Of a stretch of DNA of 64,000 nucleotides, positions 51,386 through 61,483 are shown one piece after another; positions within the stretch are counted from its first letter, which is position 1, and every line of letters starts with the position of its first letter. The notes beneath the pieces were generated by a model. The model was not told where the DNA came from, did not search any database, and saw only the letters and a list, made by a program, of their open reading frames with translations. The stretch covers positions 414,130-478,129 of the forward strand of contig CP060771.1 in the NCBI GenBank assembly GCA_023205875.1. Reading direction: 5' to 3'. Source of the stretch: Chloropicon primus. Lineage: Eukaryota; Chlorophyta; Chloropicophyceae; Chloropicales; Chloropicaceae. The position numbers were made by a program, and so were the translations under genes.

Positions 51386-54300
51386 TCAATCGGAGGCATT
51401 GCTCGTCGCCGTCGCCTGCTCATCGATGGAGGCCAGCGGGTTGGCCTTCTCGTCCACGGAGGTCTTGGGCGACTGAGCCAGCGGGTTGGCCTTCTCGTCC
51501 ACGGAGGTCCTGGGCGACTGAGACACCGGGTTCGCCGTTTCGTCGATGGACGACATGGGCGACCGAGACAGCGGATTCTCTGTCTTGATGATGCTCGTCT
51601 TCCCCACCTTGGTCTTGTCGCTGAACTGGGCCAGCTCAATGTCCATCGTCATCGCGTGCAGCCTTTGTCCAGCGGATTCGTGGGAGGACAACGGGTTCAG
51701 CACCACGGAGTTCTTGACCCCGGGACCCCCGTTCGCCTTCATCATCTCCGTCTCCCTCCTCTCCTTGATGGCCTCGTTCTTGCTGTTCTCCATGACTTTC
51801 GAAAAGAGCTTGGAGATGGGGACCTTGAGCTTGGAGGCGTGGATCATGAGGGTCACCACGACAATCAAGCCCCCCCCAAGGACGAGCATGATGATCCAGA
51901 TGGAGACCTCAATGCCGACCACCGAGGCGGCCTTGACGCCCTTCTGCTTCAAGATCACGCCCACCAGGGCACTCACCGCGATCCAGCAGTTCAAAGCGTA
52001 AGCGCTGCTCCTGTAGTGGTTCATGGACCAGATGGACTTGCAGGGCTGGATCCTATAATTGGCGTAAGCCAGGGCCCCGGTGACGGTGATGCACCCGATC
52101 TGCGTGATGATGGGCAACCGGTCGAAGAAGGTGTACAGCAAGGACATGATCCACTTGAGGGCGATCTCGAGCATCATGTAAGCCCCCGTGAAACGGATGT
52201 CGTTCACATCCTCATCGGGCTCCATGAAGTAAATCCCGATCACAACGCAGGAAGGGATGTAGTACATCAGGTAGGTCAGTCCCACCAGCGAGTAAAGGTT
52301 GTGCTCCCCGCCCCAGCACTTGACGTCCCTTTGGCTCTCCAGGCAGGAACCGAACCCCTTTGGACACTCCGTCACCGGACAGCAACGGAACTTCTGGTTC
52401 TCGAGGCCGTTAAGGAACTGCGTGGAGCAGGGAACGGTGTAGCTCTCCTGGGGGCAGTGCTGCCATTCCACAGGAAGGAGGGCGGTCTCGTTGATCCCGA
52501 GCTGCGCGCAGTGCGCCACAAGATTGAAGTTAGAATCCATGTGGGGGGGAAGCTGCAGCAGGGACATGTCAACCCCCCTCTGCTGGAAGAAAAGGGTCCC
52601 AGAGCGCAGGCCCGAGAGGTCTCCCTGGGAGACATAGGCACAGTCCAGCGCCCTGAAGAAGATGGAGGACACCGGCAGGACGGCGGCAACCGCGAGGATG
52701 GGCACGATGCTGCTAAGCCCAGGAATTTTGCTGAAGAAGTCTGGCTGCACGAAGGGAAACATCTTTCCCAGCTTCTTGTTGTGCAGGATGACCATGGACG
52801 ACCCCAAGTACGTCGAAAGGAGGAACCAGACTCCCACGGTGAACACGCCAAGCCAGAAGGAGTACACAAAAGTGTTCCTCCTGAAGTCCAGGATGATTTG
52901 GCTTCCAAAGCCCTTCCACTCATCCAACACGCTGTACTCGTCCGAGGACTGACTCCCAACAATGTCCAGCAGGTTCTTCGGAATGCCGAAGTTCGCGAAG
53001 GCAAGGAAATCGAACACGCAGATCACGATTCTGACGACGTTGATCACCGCCCTCGTGCCGCTCGTACGAAAGTCGTTCGGCAGGATCTTCATCCGGATCC
53101 TCTTCCTGGGGTGGCGCACGTTACGAAGCTCCTTCTCGTGGAAGCACTTGATCGTGCTGAAGAAGAGGAAAAGGGCGATCAGGACGTAGTACACGCCCAG
53201 CAGGTACAGAATGCTTCCCCTGATCTTGTCATCGTCCCCCATGCTGGGCAGAATACCCAGGACCAGGACCGTGGGGTAAACCCACATGAACAGAAAGAAG
53301 GGAAGGACCAGGAAGAAGATCACGCGCTCGTTCAAGCCGATCCTCTGCGCTTTCTGGAACACCATCTTCTGGGACGGGCTCAGGATCTGGAAGCAGGTTT
53401 GGGGTATTTTTCCCAGGATACGAGCGATCCTACGCCTTCTGAGGTAGCCCACGGTCACAAACAAGGGAAAGAAGAAGCCGTAGAGCATCATGATGAACAG
53501 GAACGAGGCGGACCGCACCAAAGGCAGCAAAAAGTTGTCCATCCTTGCCTGGTACCTTACCTGCAGGAGGTGGGCGACCTTCTTGTTTCCAGTCTTCAGG
53601 GCAAGCTGGTAGGGTTTGAGCCCCTTGGTGTCCCTGTCCCTCAGTATGCTAGTTTGCACGCCCAGGAGGAGCTCCGCGATTTGGATGTAGGCATCGACAT
53701 CTCCCGCGGTGCCAGCGCAGCACCAGTGCAACGCGTTCCAATCCTCCGTGTCCTTCTTCACCACCGAAGCAGGGTCCTCGTCCAGCTTGACCTTCACCCA
53801 CCCCACCTTGCCCTGGTACGCCGCCATCATCAAGGTCGTCCTCTTGAAGATGTCGAACTCGTCGTGGTCTTTCAGGTCCTGGGAGATCTGGCCGTTCCAC
53901 GCCAGGCGGTGGTACTCTGAGAATTGGCGGTAGTCCCCAGTGATCCCAGAGGTCCTCCTTTCCTCGACTTCCTTCATCACTTTGGACTTGACGAAAGGCA
54001 GCACGCCGGCAATATCCTTGAGGTAGTCAGAGACCTCCTTCCTTCCCCTGCTGAGCGCCAACGCGTAAGGCGTGTCGAAGTGGACCGTCTCGCACTGAGC
54101 GTTCGCTTTGGCGTCCTCGATGAGGTACTTGACGACAGGAAGGTGGCCCTCCTGGGCGGAAAGATGCAATGCGGTGTACTGGAGCTCGTCAGACGTGTCC
54201 GGGTCCACTTTTTGCAGCTTGATGAGCTCCTTGATCCTCGACAGCTCCCCAACCTTGGCCGCCCAAAGCAGGTACTGCGTGCTCGCCAGGTTCATCTCCC

Positions 54301-57300
54301 TCTGCATGGACCCGGCGGCCTTGCGGCGGGCGTTCATGGCCATACGACCCGTGATGGTCCGTCTCGGCCTCGACATGAGCCTTCTGAAGCCCATGGTGAA
54401 CCTCCCCGAAGTGCTTCTCGAGTCTATGGCTTTCCTAACGTACATCCTGGAGGAAATCTCGAGCCTCTTCGTGCCAGCAATTCCCCGGAGGGCGTTACCC
54501 TCGCTCGTGAGGTCTTGGTTCCTCCGGGCCACCACCAAGCACTCGTTGTAGTAATTCAGGGCCTTCTGCAGGATGTCCCCCGTGACGTAGATGTGGTTCC
54601 CCGTGTCATCCTCCGCCTCCTTCTCCAGCAGGGCGACGATGTTCTTGTTCACCATGTCGCCCAGAGTCATCAGGGAGTTGCAATAAAGGACGTTGTCCCC
54701 AGACTCCTTGGCGAACTCCAGGTTCTTCTTGTGGAACTCCATGGTCGACGACCCGCCAGCCCCCTTGTTCCCAAGCTTGTCGTAAATGTTCCCCAAGTTT
54801 GCCAGAAGCCTCGCCGCGAAGACGGCGTCCTCCGAGCTTGCCAGGAGCCCCTTGGCCTTGTTGGCGAACTCGAACGACTTCTTGTAGTCCTTCTTCGCGA
54901 ACTCGATGTTGCACATGGCGGCGTACGCCCTCGCAACGTTGTACTCGATCTTGAGGTCCTCTGCAATCTTCAGAGCACGAGTCACGTGACCCTCCGCCTT
55001 CACGATCTCCCTGGAATTAATGTACAAGTTTCCCAAGTCCAGCAAGGAGTTGCAGAGCGCCTCCTTGTCCCCTGTGCTGTTGGCGAAGTCCAGCGTCTGC
55101 TGGAACGCGCTCTCCGCTCTGCTGTCCTCCTTGAGGTCCAAGTAGACGTACCCAATCGCGGACAGTGCCCCCAACTCCCCGACCTTGTCCCCGACCTCGA
55201 TGTAGATCGCCATGGCCTCCTGGAGCCTCTTCAGGGACTGGTCGTACTGGCCCCTGATGTTCAGGTTTCCGCCGGACTGCTTCAAAGCCGAGGCCTTGAG
55301 CTTGAGCGCCGTCTCGTCCTTGCCTTCCCCGGCCGTTGCGATGGCGTCCTCCAGCAGCTTGCCTGCTGCCTCCAGCTCTCCCTTCTTCGTGGCAAGGGTG
55401 GCCTTGATCAGCAGGAGGTCGACCTCGTCGTGAACGGTCGTGACGAGGCCCTCCAGCTTCTCCACCCCACCCTCAGCGTCCTTGAGCCTCCCCTTCCCGA
55501 TGTGGGTCTTGATCTCCGTCACAGCGATGTTGAACTTGCTCATCGCCGAGAGGTCCGAGTCCAAGAGCTTGTCCGAGAACTCCTTGTCCACGAGATCGTC
55601 GCAGGCGAGGAGACTCACGTACAGCTTGGAAAGCTGTTCCCCGCAGTCCTTGAGCTCGTCCGGGTACATCTTGACCAGCTCGCTGGCCTCCCTAAAGTGC
55701 TTTTGCAGCATGGTCTTCATGTCCGCCGAGTTCGAGGCGATCAGATTGCTGATGAAGTTGATCTTCGTGTTCACCGTCTCCAGAGGGGACCCGCTCTCCC
55801 GGCACAGCTGGATCTCCGTCTCCTTCCACGTGCAGTACTTGTTGTTGTTGTCCAGGACCTTGTAGATCTCAGCCATCTCCGCGGCCACCATCAGGGCCAT
55901 CTTGGTGTTCTTGCCCCCCGGGCCCAAAGCCACGGACGCGTCCACCATCTTGCTGGGGTCCGGCTCCTCGCAGAACTTCCACGCCTCCTCGAGGCTGTCC
56001 AGAGCATCCTGGTACTTTTTGTTCTGGACGAACAGCTTGGCCCTGAGGACCAGAGCCTTACAAGCCAGGTCCTCGTTCTCGTCCTTCATCATCTGGAGGA
56101 ACCTGCCGAGGAACACGATGCCCCAGGACGTCTTCTCCATCTCGAGGGCGATGTTCCCGCAAGTCAAGATGGTGCCGAAGAACTTGGAGGTCAACTGGTT
56201 CGTCTCCTTGGCCACGTTAATGGCCTTCTCGTACCTGGCCAGGGCCTCGCTCTGGTTTCCAAGCTGGTGGTGCGCGTAACCCAAGTTCGTGTAGAAGGTG
56301 CACTCCTCCTTGCCCTCCGAGCCCGCAGCGACCTTGTGAGTCTTCACGAAAACTTCCAGGTGCTCCTCCGCCCCGGTCATCACCTCGACCATCTCCCTGA
56401 AGTTCTTCGTGTGGTTCAACGCCTTGACCTCCTCCTTGGAGCACAGGTACCAGGTGACCCTGTCCTCCTGTGCCTTGCGTTCGGCCAGGACGCCTTTCCC
56501 GATGCCAGCCTGCTTCCTCGCCTCCTCGTAGCTTCCAAGGTTGTTGTACGCTATCGCAGAGAGGCGGAACATCTCGGCTGCCTGCCGCTCGGACCCTTGC
56601 TTGGTCTTCAACTCCGCCGCGTAATCCGACGCCACCTTGCACAGCTCCTTGTAGTCCTTCCTCTTGTTCAGGCAAGTGCAAGCAGCCCGGAGGATGATTG
56701 GCTTGAAGCCGTCCATGTCCACGAACCGCTTGTCCTTGCGGAACCGATGCAGAGCTGCGCTGATCTCGTCCGAGGGCTGGAGGTGGTTGATAGCATCGGC
56801 CAGGAACCGAAAGAGGCGAAGGGCCTCCTTCTCCACCCAGCCCTTGGCCTCGTCGTACGCCTCCAGCTGGCTGACCGTCAAGTCGAAGACGTCCTGCCAC
56901 CTCTTCTGCTTCAGCCTCACGAAGCACAACCCGTTCTTCGTCCTCCTCATGCACTCGCCGTCCTTGCAAGTCTTGGCCAGACGCTCCAGCAGCCCCAACT
57001 GCTTGTCCACCTCGTCGTACTTGCCATTGTGTTCCGCAATGCTGCACAGGCGTTCTCGAATAAGGATGAGGTCAGAGTTCTCGATGTCGAACTTGAGCTT
57101 CTTGCCCTCGAAGATGGCCTCGTTGAGGTGCTTATCGGCCTCCTTGAGCGCCCCCTCCTTCTCCTTCTGCTTCTCCTTGGCGGTCTGGGTCGCCAGCTGA
57201 AACTGCAGGAGGCCCAGCTTTATCAGAGCAGGGACCACGTACTTGTCGTTTCCCTTCGCCCTGGCATCGTCCAGGGCCATCTGCACGAAGAGAATCTCCT

Positions 57301-57316
57301 TCTCCGTCTCCTCCAT
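51386..57316 (-). CDS. TPR-ankyrin polytopic membrane protein, 1976 aa
   Basis: Single-exon giant protein, family not recognised. About residues 1-960 are many TPR-like helical hairpins (AYNNLGSYEEARKQAG, LGYAHHQLGNQSEALARYEKA, LLDLGNLYINSREIVKAEGHVTRAL, LLANLGNIYDKLGN). About 1010-1250 are ankyrin repeats (TALHLSAQEGHLPVVKYLI, RTTLMMAAYQGKVGWVKVKL, NALHWCCAG). About 1260-1825 hold some eleven hydrophobic segments, interrupted near 1585-1675 by a cysteine-rich, presumably lumenal or extracellular loop (about nine Cys). The cytosolic tail ends in three to four tandem SPxxSxDExANP repeats, likely phosphosites. The layout recalls ankyrin-bearing TRP-like channels, but the membrane part has too many segments and no clear pore motif. 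A channel or transport role is only a guess. The ATG at 57316 is the first in frame. Confidence 0.85.
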   Translation of the reverse strand: MEETEKEILFVQMALDDARAKGNDKYVVPALIKLGLLQFQLATQTAKEKQKEKEGALKEADKHLNEAIFEGKKLKFDIENSDLILIRERLCSIAEHNGKYDEVDKQLGLLERLAKTCKDGECMRRTKNGLCFVRLKQKRWQDVFDLTVSQLEAYDEAKGWVEKEALRLFRFLADAINHLQPSDEISAALHRFRKDKRFVDMDGFKPIILRAACTCLNKRKDYKELCKVASDYAAELKTKQGSERQAAEMFRLSAIAYNNLGSYEEARKQAGIGKGVLAERKAQEDRVTWYLCSKEEVKALNHTKNFREMVEVMTGAEEHLEVFVKTHKVAAGSEGKEECTFYTNLGYAHHQLGNQSEALARYEKAINVAKETNQLTSKFFGTILTCGNIALEMEKTSWGIVFLGRFLQMMKDENEDLACKALVLRAKLFVQNKKYQDALDSLEEAWKFCEEPDPSKMVDASVALGPGGKNTKMALMVAAEMAEIYKVLDNNNKYCTWKETEIQLCRESGSPLETVNTKINFISNLIASNSADMKTMLQKHFREASELVKMYPDELKDCGEQLSKLYVSLLACDDLVDKEFSDKLLDSDLSAMSKFNIAVTEIKTHIGKGRLKDAEGGVEKLEGLVTTVHDEVDLLLIKATLATKKGELEAAGKLLEDAIATAGEGKDETALKLKASALKQSGGNLNIRGQYDQSLKRLQEAMAIYIEVGDKVGELGALSAIGYVYLDLKEDSRAESAFQQTLDFANSTGDKEALCNSLLDLGNLYINSREIVKAEGHVTRALKIAEDLKIEYNVARAYAAMCNIEFAKKDYKKSFEFANKAKGLLASSEDAVFAARLLANLGNIYDKLGNKGAGGSSTMEFHKKNLEFAKESGDNVLYCNSLMTLGDMVNKNIVALLEKEAEDDTGNHIYVTGDILQKALNYYNECLVVARRNQDLTSEGNALRGIAGTKRLEISSRMYVRKAIDSRSTSGRFTMGFRRLMSRPRRTITGRMAMNARRKAAGSMQREMNLASTQYLLWAAKVGELSRIKELIKLQKVDPDTSDELQYTALHLSAQEGHLPVVKYLIEDAKANAQCETVHFDTPYALALSRGRKEVSDYLKDIAGVLPFVKSKVMKEVEERRTSGITGDYRQFSEYHRLAWNGQISQDLKDHDEFDIFKRTTLMMAAYQGKVGWVKVKLDEDPASVVKKDTEDWNALHWCCAGTAGDVDAYIQIAELLLGVQTSILRDRDTKGLKPYQLALKTGNKKVAHLLQVRYQARMDNFLLPLVRSASFLFIMMLYGFFFPLFVTVGYLRRRRIARILGKIPQTCFQILSPSQKMVFQKAQRIGLNERVIFFLVLPFFLFMWVYPTVLVLGILPSMGDDDKIRGSILYLLGVYYVLIALFLFFSTIKCFHEKELRNVRHPRKRIRMKILPNDFRTSGTRAVINVVRIVICVFDFLAFANFGIPKNLLDIVGSQSSDEYSVLDEWKGFGSQIILDFRRNTFVYSFWLGVFTVGVWFLLSTYLGSSMVILHNKKLGKMFPFVQPDFFSKIPGLSSIVPILAVAAVLPVSSIFFRALDCAYVSQGDLSGLRSGTLFFQQRGVDMSLLQLPPHMDSNFNLVAHCAQLGINETALLPVEWQHCPQESYTVPCSTQFLNGLENQKFRCCPVTECPKGFGSCLESQRDVKCWGGEHNLYSLVGLTYLMYYIPSCVVIGIYFMEPDEDVNDIRFTGAYMMLEIALKWIMSLLYTFFDRLPIITQIGCITVTGALAYANYRIQPCKSIWSMNHYRSSAYALNCWIAVSALVGVILKQKGVKAASVVGIEVSIWIIMLVLGGGLIVVVTLMIHASKLKVPISKLFSKVMENSKNEAIKERRETEMMKANGGPGVKNSVVLNPLSSHESAGQRLHAMTMDIELAQFSDKTKVGKTSIIKTENPLSRSPMSSIDETANPVSQSPRTSVDEKANPLAQSPKTSVDEKANPLASIDEQATATSNASD

Positions 57317-57613
57317 CGTGCCCTCCTTCGCCACTCAACCCACAAATGCCAAGGCCACAGGGTGGGGACACGGCACCTGAACCCACCCCAATGCAATGCT
57401 ATGCAAACACACTCGCTTGCTCGCTTGCTTGCTTGCTTTCCTGCCAAGGCAGAGTCTTGGAAAGGGAACGGGACCCTGCGAGCGAGGCTGATGACTCTGG
57501 CGCTTCCTCAAACCTTGCCGCTCCACGGGGCTCGACGCCAGGAGACCAGCACACAATGCCCCGAGACCAGGCGATGGACAAGGGACAAGGGACAATGCGA
57601 TGCGATGCGATGC

Positions 57614-57654
<41 letters not shown>

Positions 57655-57798
57655 CAATGCAATGCGATGCGATGTGCATCCCTACAAGGGAAGACATGGA
57701 TTACGGAATGGATATTACTGTGACTCCCTCTCCCAAGGAAAAACAAATCAAGGGAGGAAGGCCTGGAGCACGGCCCGTAGACTGCCTCGAACCTCAGT
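57317..57798. other. Intergenic region with short repeats
   Basis: About 480 bp between two minus-strand genes. It holds GCTT units (57417-57436), CGATG units on both sides of a long GA run (57613-57650), and otherwise unique sequence. No gene is seen. Confidence 0.7.
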
Positions 57799-58748
57799 CT
57801 ACTCGTTCTTTGCGATGCTCTTCGCGGAAGACTGCTTGGTGGCGTAAATTATGATGTCTCCGATCTGGACGTGGGAGGGCCTCGTGCAGCAGTACATGAC
57901 GTTGTCGGCAATGTCCCTGGCGTTGAGGGGCGTGAAGCCCTTGTAGAACGTGTCCTCCCTCTCGGCATCCTGCCCGAAACGGACGAGGGTGAACTCGGTC
58001 CTCACCGCACCGGGGGAGATCGCCGTCACCCTGATGTTGGTCCCAACGAGGTCGTGCCTCATCGCGGTGGTGTAAGCATCGATGGCGTGCTTGGTGGCGC
58101 AGTACACCGACCCTCCTGGGTAAGCCTCGTGGCCAGCGATACTCGAGATGTTCACGATATGCCCGGCGTTTCTCTCCACCATGCCCGGAGCAAAGGTGCT
58201 GACGAACGCCATCACGCTGCTCACGTTCGTCTGCAGCATGGTCTGCACGTCCTCGATCGGGTTCTCGTGAGCGGGAGGCGTGCCAAGGGCGACTCCGGCG
58301 TTGTTCACCAAGATGTGCACCTTGCTGAACTCCTCGGGCAGACCGGCCTTGAGCTCACCAATCTGGTGATGGAACGACGAAGAGGTGGTGAACGTTTAGG
58401 AGGAGGAAGAGGAGGAGGGAATCGATTCAGTATACGCGGCCAGCCAAGCCAAGAACCTGTTTCCTCTGAAACCTGCATCGAGCGGAGACCCGGAAACCCT
58501 TCACAAGCCCCTGAACTCACCTTGTCCAAGTCCTTGACATCAAACTTGATGATGTGCACCTTGGCGCCCTCGTAAGCTTTCTCGATGTCTTCCTTGATCT
58601 GCTCGAGCTTGGCGACCCTCCTCGCGATCAGGATGAGCTTCGCCCCGGCCTCCGCCATCCTGTGGGCGCAAGCCTCGCCGATACCAGCGCTCGCGCCAGT
58701 GATCAGCACAACTTTGTCCTTCAAGTCCAAGGTCTCGTACGTCGCCAT
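57799..58748 (-). CDS. Short-chain dehydrogenase/reductase, YdfG/YMR226C type (two exons)
   Basis: NADP-dependent classical SDR of 263 aa, similar to 3-hydroxy acid (L-allo-threonine/serine) dehydrogenases. Exon 1 is 58521-58748 and exon 2 is 57799-58362, with a 158-nt phase-0 intron (GTGAGT donor, ATCACCAG acceptor). Cofactor motif TGASAGIG (17-24) is followed by IARR, whose arginines favour NADPH. NNAG lies at 96-99 and NISSIAG carries the catalytic Ser near 150; Tyr163 and Lys167 stand in VYCATK. TPLNARDIADNVMYCCTRPSHVQIGDIIIYAT is the typical C-terminal part of this subfamily. Substrate is inferred from family only. Location is probably cytosolic, since no presequence is visible. Confidence 0.93.
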
Positions 58749-59321
58749 CTTCTCCTTCTCTCTTGAATCGGGACAACAGCAAGCCGTCGTAGTCGTCAAA
58801 TGAATCCGATGCAGATGCCCGTGCCGGTGCCGGTGCCGGTGCCGATGCCTCGAGGTTGTTGTCGTGGGATGGGAATGAAGCCAGGCTTTGGTTCTGACTC
58901 CTGGCGTTGGTGTTGGTGTTGGTGATGCTCGTGTTGTGCCTGGCAACGTCACGCTTCGTCGTCCTCTTGAGGCGTCAATGACGAAAGAGTTGGGATGAGG
59001 TCTCCGTGCAGTCGGTCGTCACGTCGTCGTGCAGTTGTTCGTCGTGCAGTTGTTCGTCGTGTCGTGTCGTGTCGTGTCGTGTCGTGTCGTGTAGTGCGCC
59101 GCCTCGAGGGAAGGGATCTTTGGTGTTGCTTTTTGCTTTTTTTGCTTTCCTTTTTCAGAGGGGAGAGAGAGAGAGAGAGAGAGGAGAGGAGAGGAGAGGA
59201 GGAGAGATCATTATCATTGGTAGGAGGGAAGGAGGGACTCAAGGGAACCAACAACAACAACAACAGCAAAATAAAGAAACTTTTCATTCATACATTCGTT
59301 CGTTCGTTCATAATAAAAGGG

Positions 59322-59359
<38 letters not shown>

Positions 59360-59428
59360 GTGGTGGTGATGAAAAGCACGGGCTCCTGGCTGCTTTCACC
59401 ACCGCAAAGGTGTTGGCAACGGGACGAG
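58749..59428. other. Intergenic region with several microsatellites
   Basis: About 680 bp: GGTGCC/GGTGTT-type repeats (58820-58925), GTCGT units (59059-59092), GA and GAGAG runs (59165-59203), AAC triplets (about 59250), GTTC units (59296-59310) and GAT triplets (59322-59358). No gene is seen. Confidence 0.75.
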
Positions 59429-61171
59429 TCACAACTTGTTCAGCTTGGAGCTCCAAAACCTGGCCATGTGCTCCTTGCTCGGGTGGTTGTAGTACACGCC
59501 GAGGCTCCCCTGCTGGCCCACGAGGCTCGAGGCGCTCGTCAAGTCCACCTGGTCCTCGCCCTCCGGCGCGGGCTGGTGCTCCTGGTCCATCCAGGTGCCC
59601 ACGAGGTCCTCCACGTCCTCGGGAGAGATGGGGACGTTCCCGGACAGGACCTCGGGTCCCAGCCCGCCCCCGCGGACCAGGACGTCGTCCTCCAGCCTGA
59701 TCCCTATGCCCCTGTACTGGGCCGGGATGTCGTGCACGTTCCTCGGCAGGTAGAGCCCCGGTTCGATGGTGAGGACGACCCCCTCCTCGAAGGGGCGGAG
59801 GGCGGACACAGTGTGGACGTCGTGGGTGTCCATGCCGAGCCAGTGCCCGATGGAGTGCGGGTAGTAGGGCTTGTAAAGCCCTCGCAGGATGATCTGCTGG
59901 GTGCTCTTCTGGACGATCCCGAGCTTGCTCAGGGCCCTGCTCAGCAGGTGGACGGACATCTTGTGGATGTCCCTCAGGGTGTTCCCCTCCACGCAGACCT
60001 CGACGCACTCCCTGTGCGCCTCCAGCACGTGCTCGTAGACCTCCCTCTGGGGCTCGGTGAACTTTCCCGAGACGGGCCACGTCCTCGTGACGTCGCTGAC
60101 GTACCCGTAAAAGTCGCACCCTGCGTCCATGAGCACGAGCTCCCCGCCGAAGACCCTCCTGTTGTTGCTCGAGTAGTGGATGGTGCAAGCGTTGTTCCCC
60201 CCGGCGACGACTTGGGGGTACGGCATCCTCTGCGCCCCCTCCTGCTTGCACAGGAACTCGAACAGCGAGCTCAGCTGCCTCTCGTTCATCGAGGGGTGGG
60301 AGAGCGCCATGCACTGGTTGAACGCCCCCGTCGTGATCTCCGCGCTCGCCCTCATCATGTCCACCTCCGCCTCCGACTTCCTCCACCTGAGCTCGTGCAG
60401 GAGCTGCTCCAGGGTGTCGTACGTCACGCTCTTCCCTAGCACCGGGTCCAGGTGGTTGCTCTGCTTCCTCAAGGTCGTGTTCGCGCTCGGGCCCAGGACG
60501 TGGCTCGCCAGGGGGTGCCCCCTCCACATCTTGGCGTCGAGCACGACGGGCCTGTTCTCCTGGTGGATCCCCCTGACGTACGAGGGGAAGGACCCCACCG
60601 GCTCCACGCAGTCCGCCCTCAGGGCCTTGGCGTCCTTGGGGGAGTACCTCTGCCCCTCCCACCTCTGCCTCTCCGCGTCCTCCTCCGCGCAGAACAGCTT
60701 GTACGTGAAGCTCTTCCCGTCCGGGCTCACCTCCAGGCTGCACACCATGTCGCTGTCGTCGTAGACACCCGTCAGGAAGAAGAAGTTCGCTTCCTGCCTG
60801 AACGGCAGCGGGATCCTCGTCCCTGGGACGTGGTACAGCTGGGCGGCGGGCACGAGGACCACCGTCCCCGGGGACACCATCTGGCACAGCGCTTCCCTCC
60901 TCTTGGCGCACTCCTCGTGCCAGTACACCCCGCCCGGCAGCTTCCCTCCCAGCCGCTGGAGAGGAGAAGAACCTTTGGGCAAAACCATGGGTGCAGAGGA
61001 GGAGGATGCAGAGGAGGAGGACGAGGAGGAGGGTTCCGGTTTCGACGGCGACGACGACGACGACGAGAAGGACTTGGAGAGGGCCGGCGCCAAGGTCTTG
61101 GCGAGTCCTCGGAGTCCTCGCAGTCCTCGAAGGCGCAGAGCCTCCTGGGCCACCACCAGCTTCCACATCAT
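59429..61171 (-). CDS. Mitochondrial Xaa-Pro aminopeptidase 3 / ICP55
   Basis: M24B metallopeptidase of 580 aa that trims a residue from presequence-processed mitochondrial proteins in yeast and plants. Translation starts at the tandem ATG (61171, 61168) with a presequence (MMWKLVVAQEALRLRGLRGLRGL) and a serine-rich linker. The aminopeptidase-P N-domain follows (VYWHEECAKRREALCQMV, FRQEANFFFLTGV). Metal ligands lie in LMDAGCDFYGYVSDVTRTWP (two Asp), PHSIGHWLGMDTHD (His), LTIEPGLYLP (Glu) and GIRLEDDVLV (Glu), the full dinuclear set. Single exon. Its start faces the tRNA-Ala gene about 310 bp away. Confidence 0.95.
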   Translation of the reverse strand: MMWKLVVAQEALRLRGLRGLRGLAKTLAPALSKSFSSSSSSPSKPEPSSSSSSSASSSSAPMVLPKGSSPLQRLGGKLPGGVYWHEECAKRREALCQMVSPGTVVLVPAAQLYHVPGTRIPLPFRQEANFFFLTGVYDDSDMVCSLEVSPDGKSFTYKLFCAEEDAERQRWEGQRYSPKDAKALRADCVEPVGSFPSYVRGIHQENRPVVLDAKMWRGHPLASHVLGPSANTTLRKQSNHLDPVLGKSVTYDTLEQLLHELRWRKSEAEVDMMRASAEITTGAFNQCMALSHPSMNERQLSSLFEFLCKQEGAQRMPYPQVVAGGNNACTIHYSSNNRRVFGGELVLMDAGCDFYGYVSDVTRTWPVSGKFTEPQREVYEHVLEAHRECVEVCVEGNTLRDIHKMSVHLLSRALSKLGIVQKSTQQIILRGLYKPYYPHSIGHWLGMDTHDVHTVSALRPFEEGVVLTIEPGLYLPRNVHDIPAQYRGIGIRLEDDVLVRGGGLGPEVLSGNVPISPEDVEDLVGTWMDQEHQPAPEGEDQVDLTSASSLVGQQGSLGVYYNHPSKEHMARFWSSKLNKL

Positions 61172-61483
61172 CGACGCCGACCTGATTTCTTGGTTCTTTC
61201 TCTCTTTCGCAAGCCAAAGGAAGCGACGAAAGGAAGCGACGAAAGGTTTTGGCTCTTTGTTCGTGCGCGCCTTGCCTTGCCTTGCCTTGCGTTCTGGTCG
61301 TATCGTATCGTATCGTATCGTATCGTATCGTAAACCTTGTTTGCGTCGCGGCGTGTTCCTCGCGAGGTTTGTGGCTGCTGCCTGCTGCTGCGCGAGATCT
61401 TCTCTCCTTCTCGTTCGCTTTCCTTTTTTTGCCGAGGTACTACATAGTGTACGAAATTTCGGTCTCAACCAATGCTTTCTTCA

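Noticed and set aside
59006-60439. Long plus-strand frame opposite the aminopeptidase gene
   Set aside because: Antisense shadow; the minus strand carries all metal-ligand motifs of a complete M24B enzyme.
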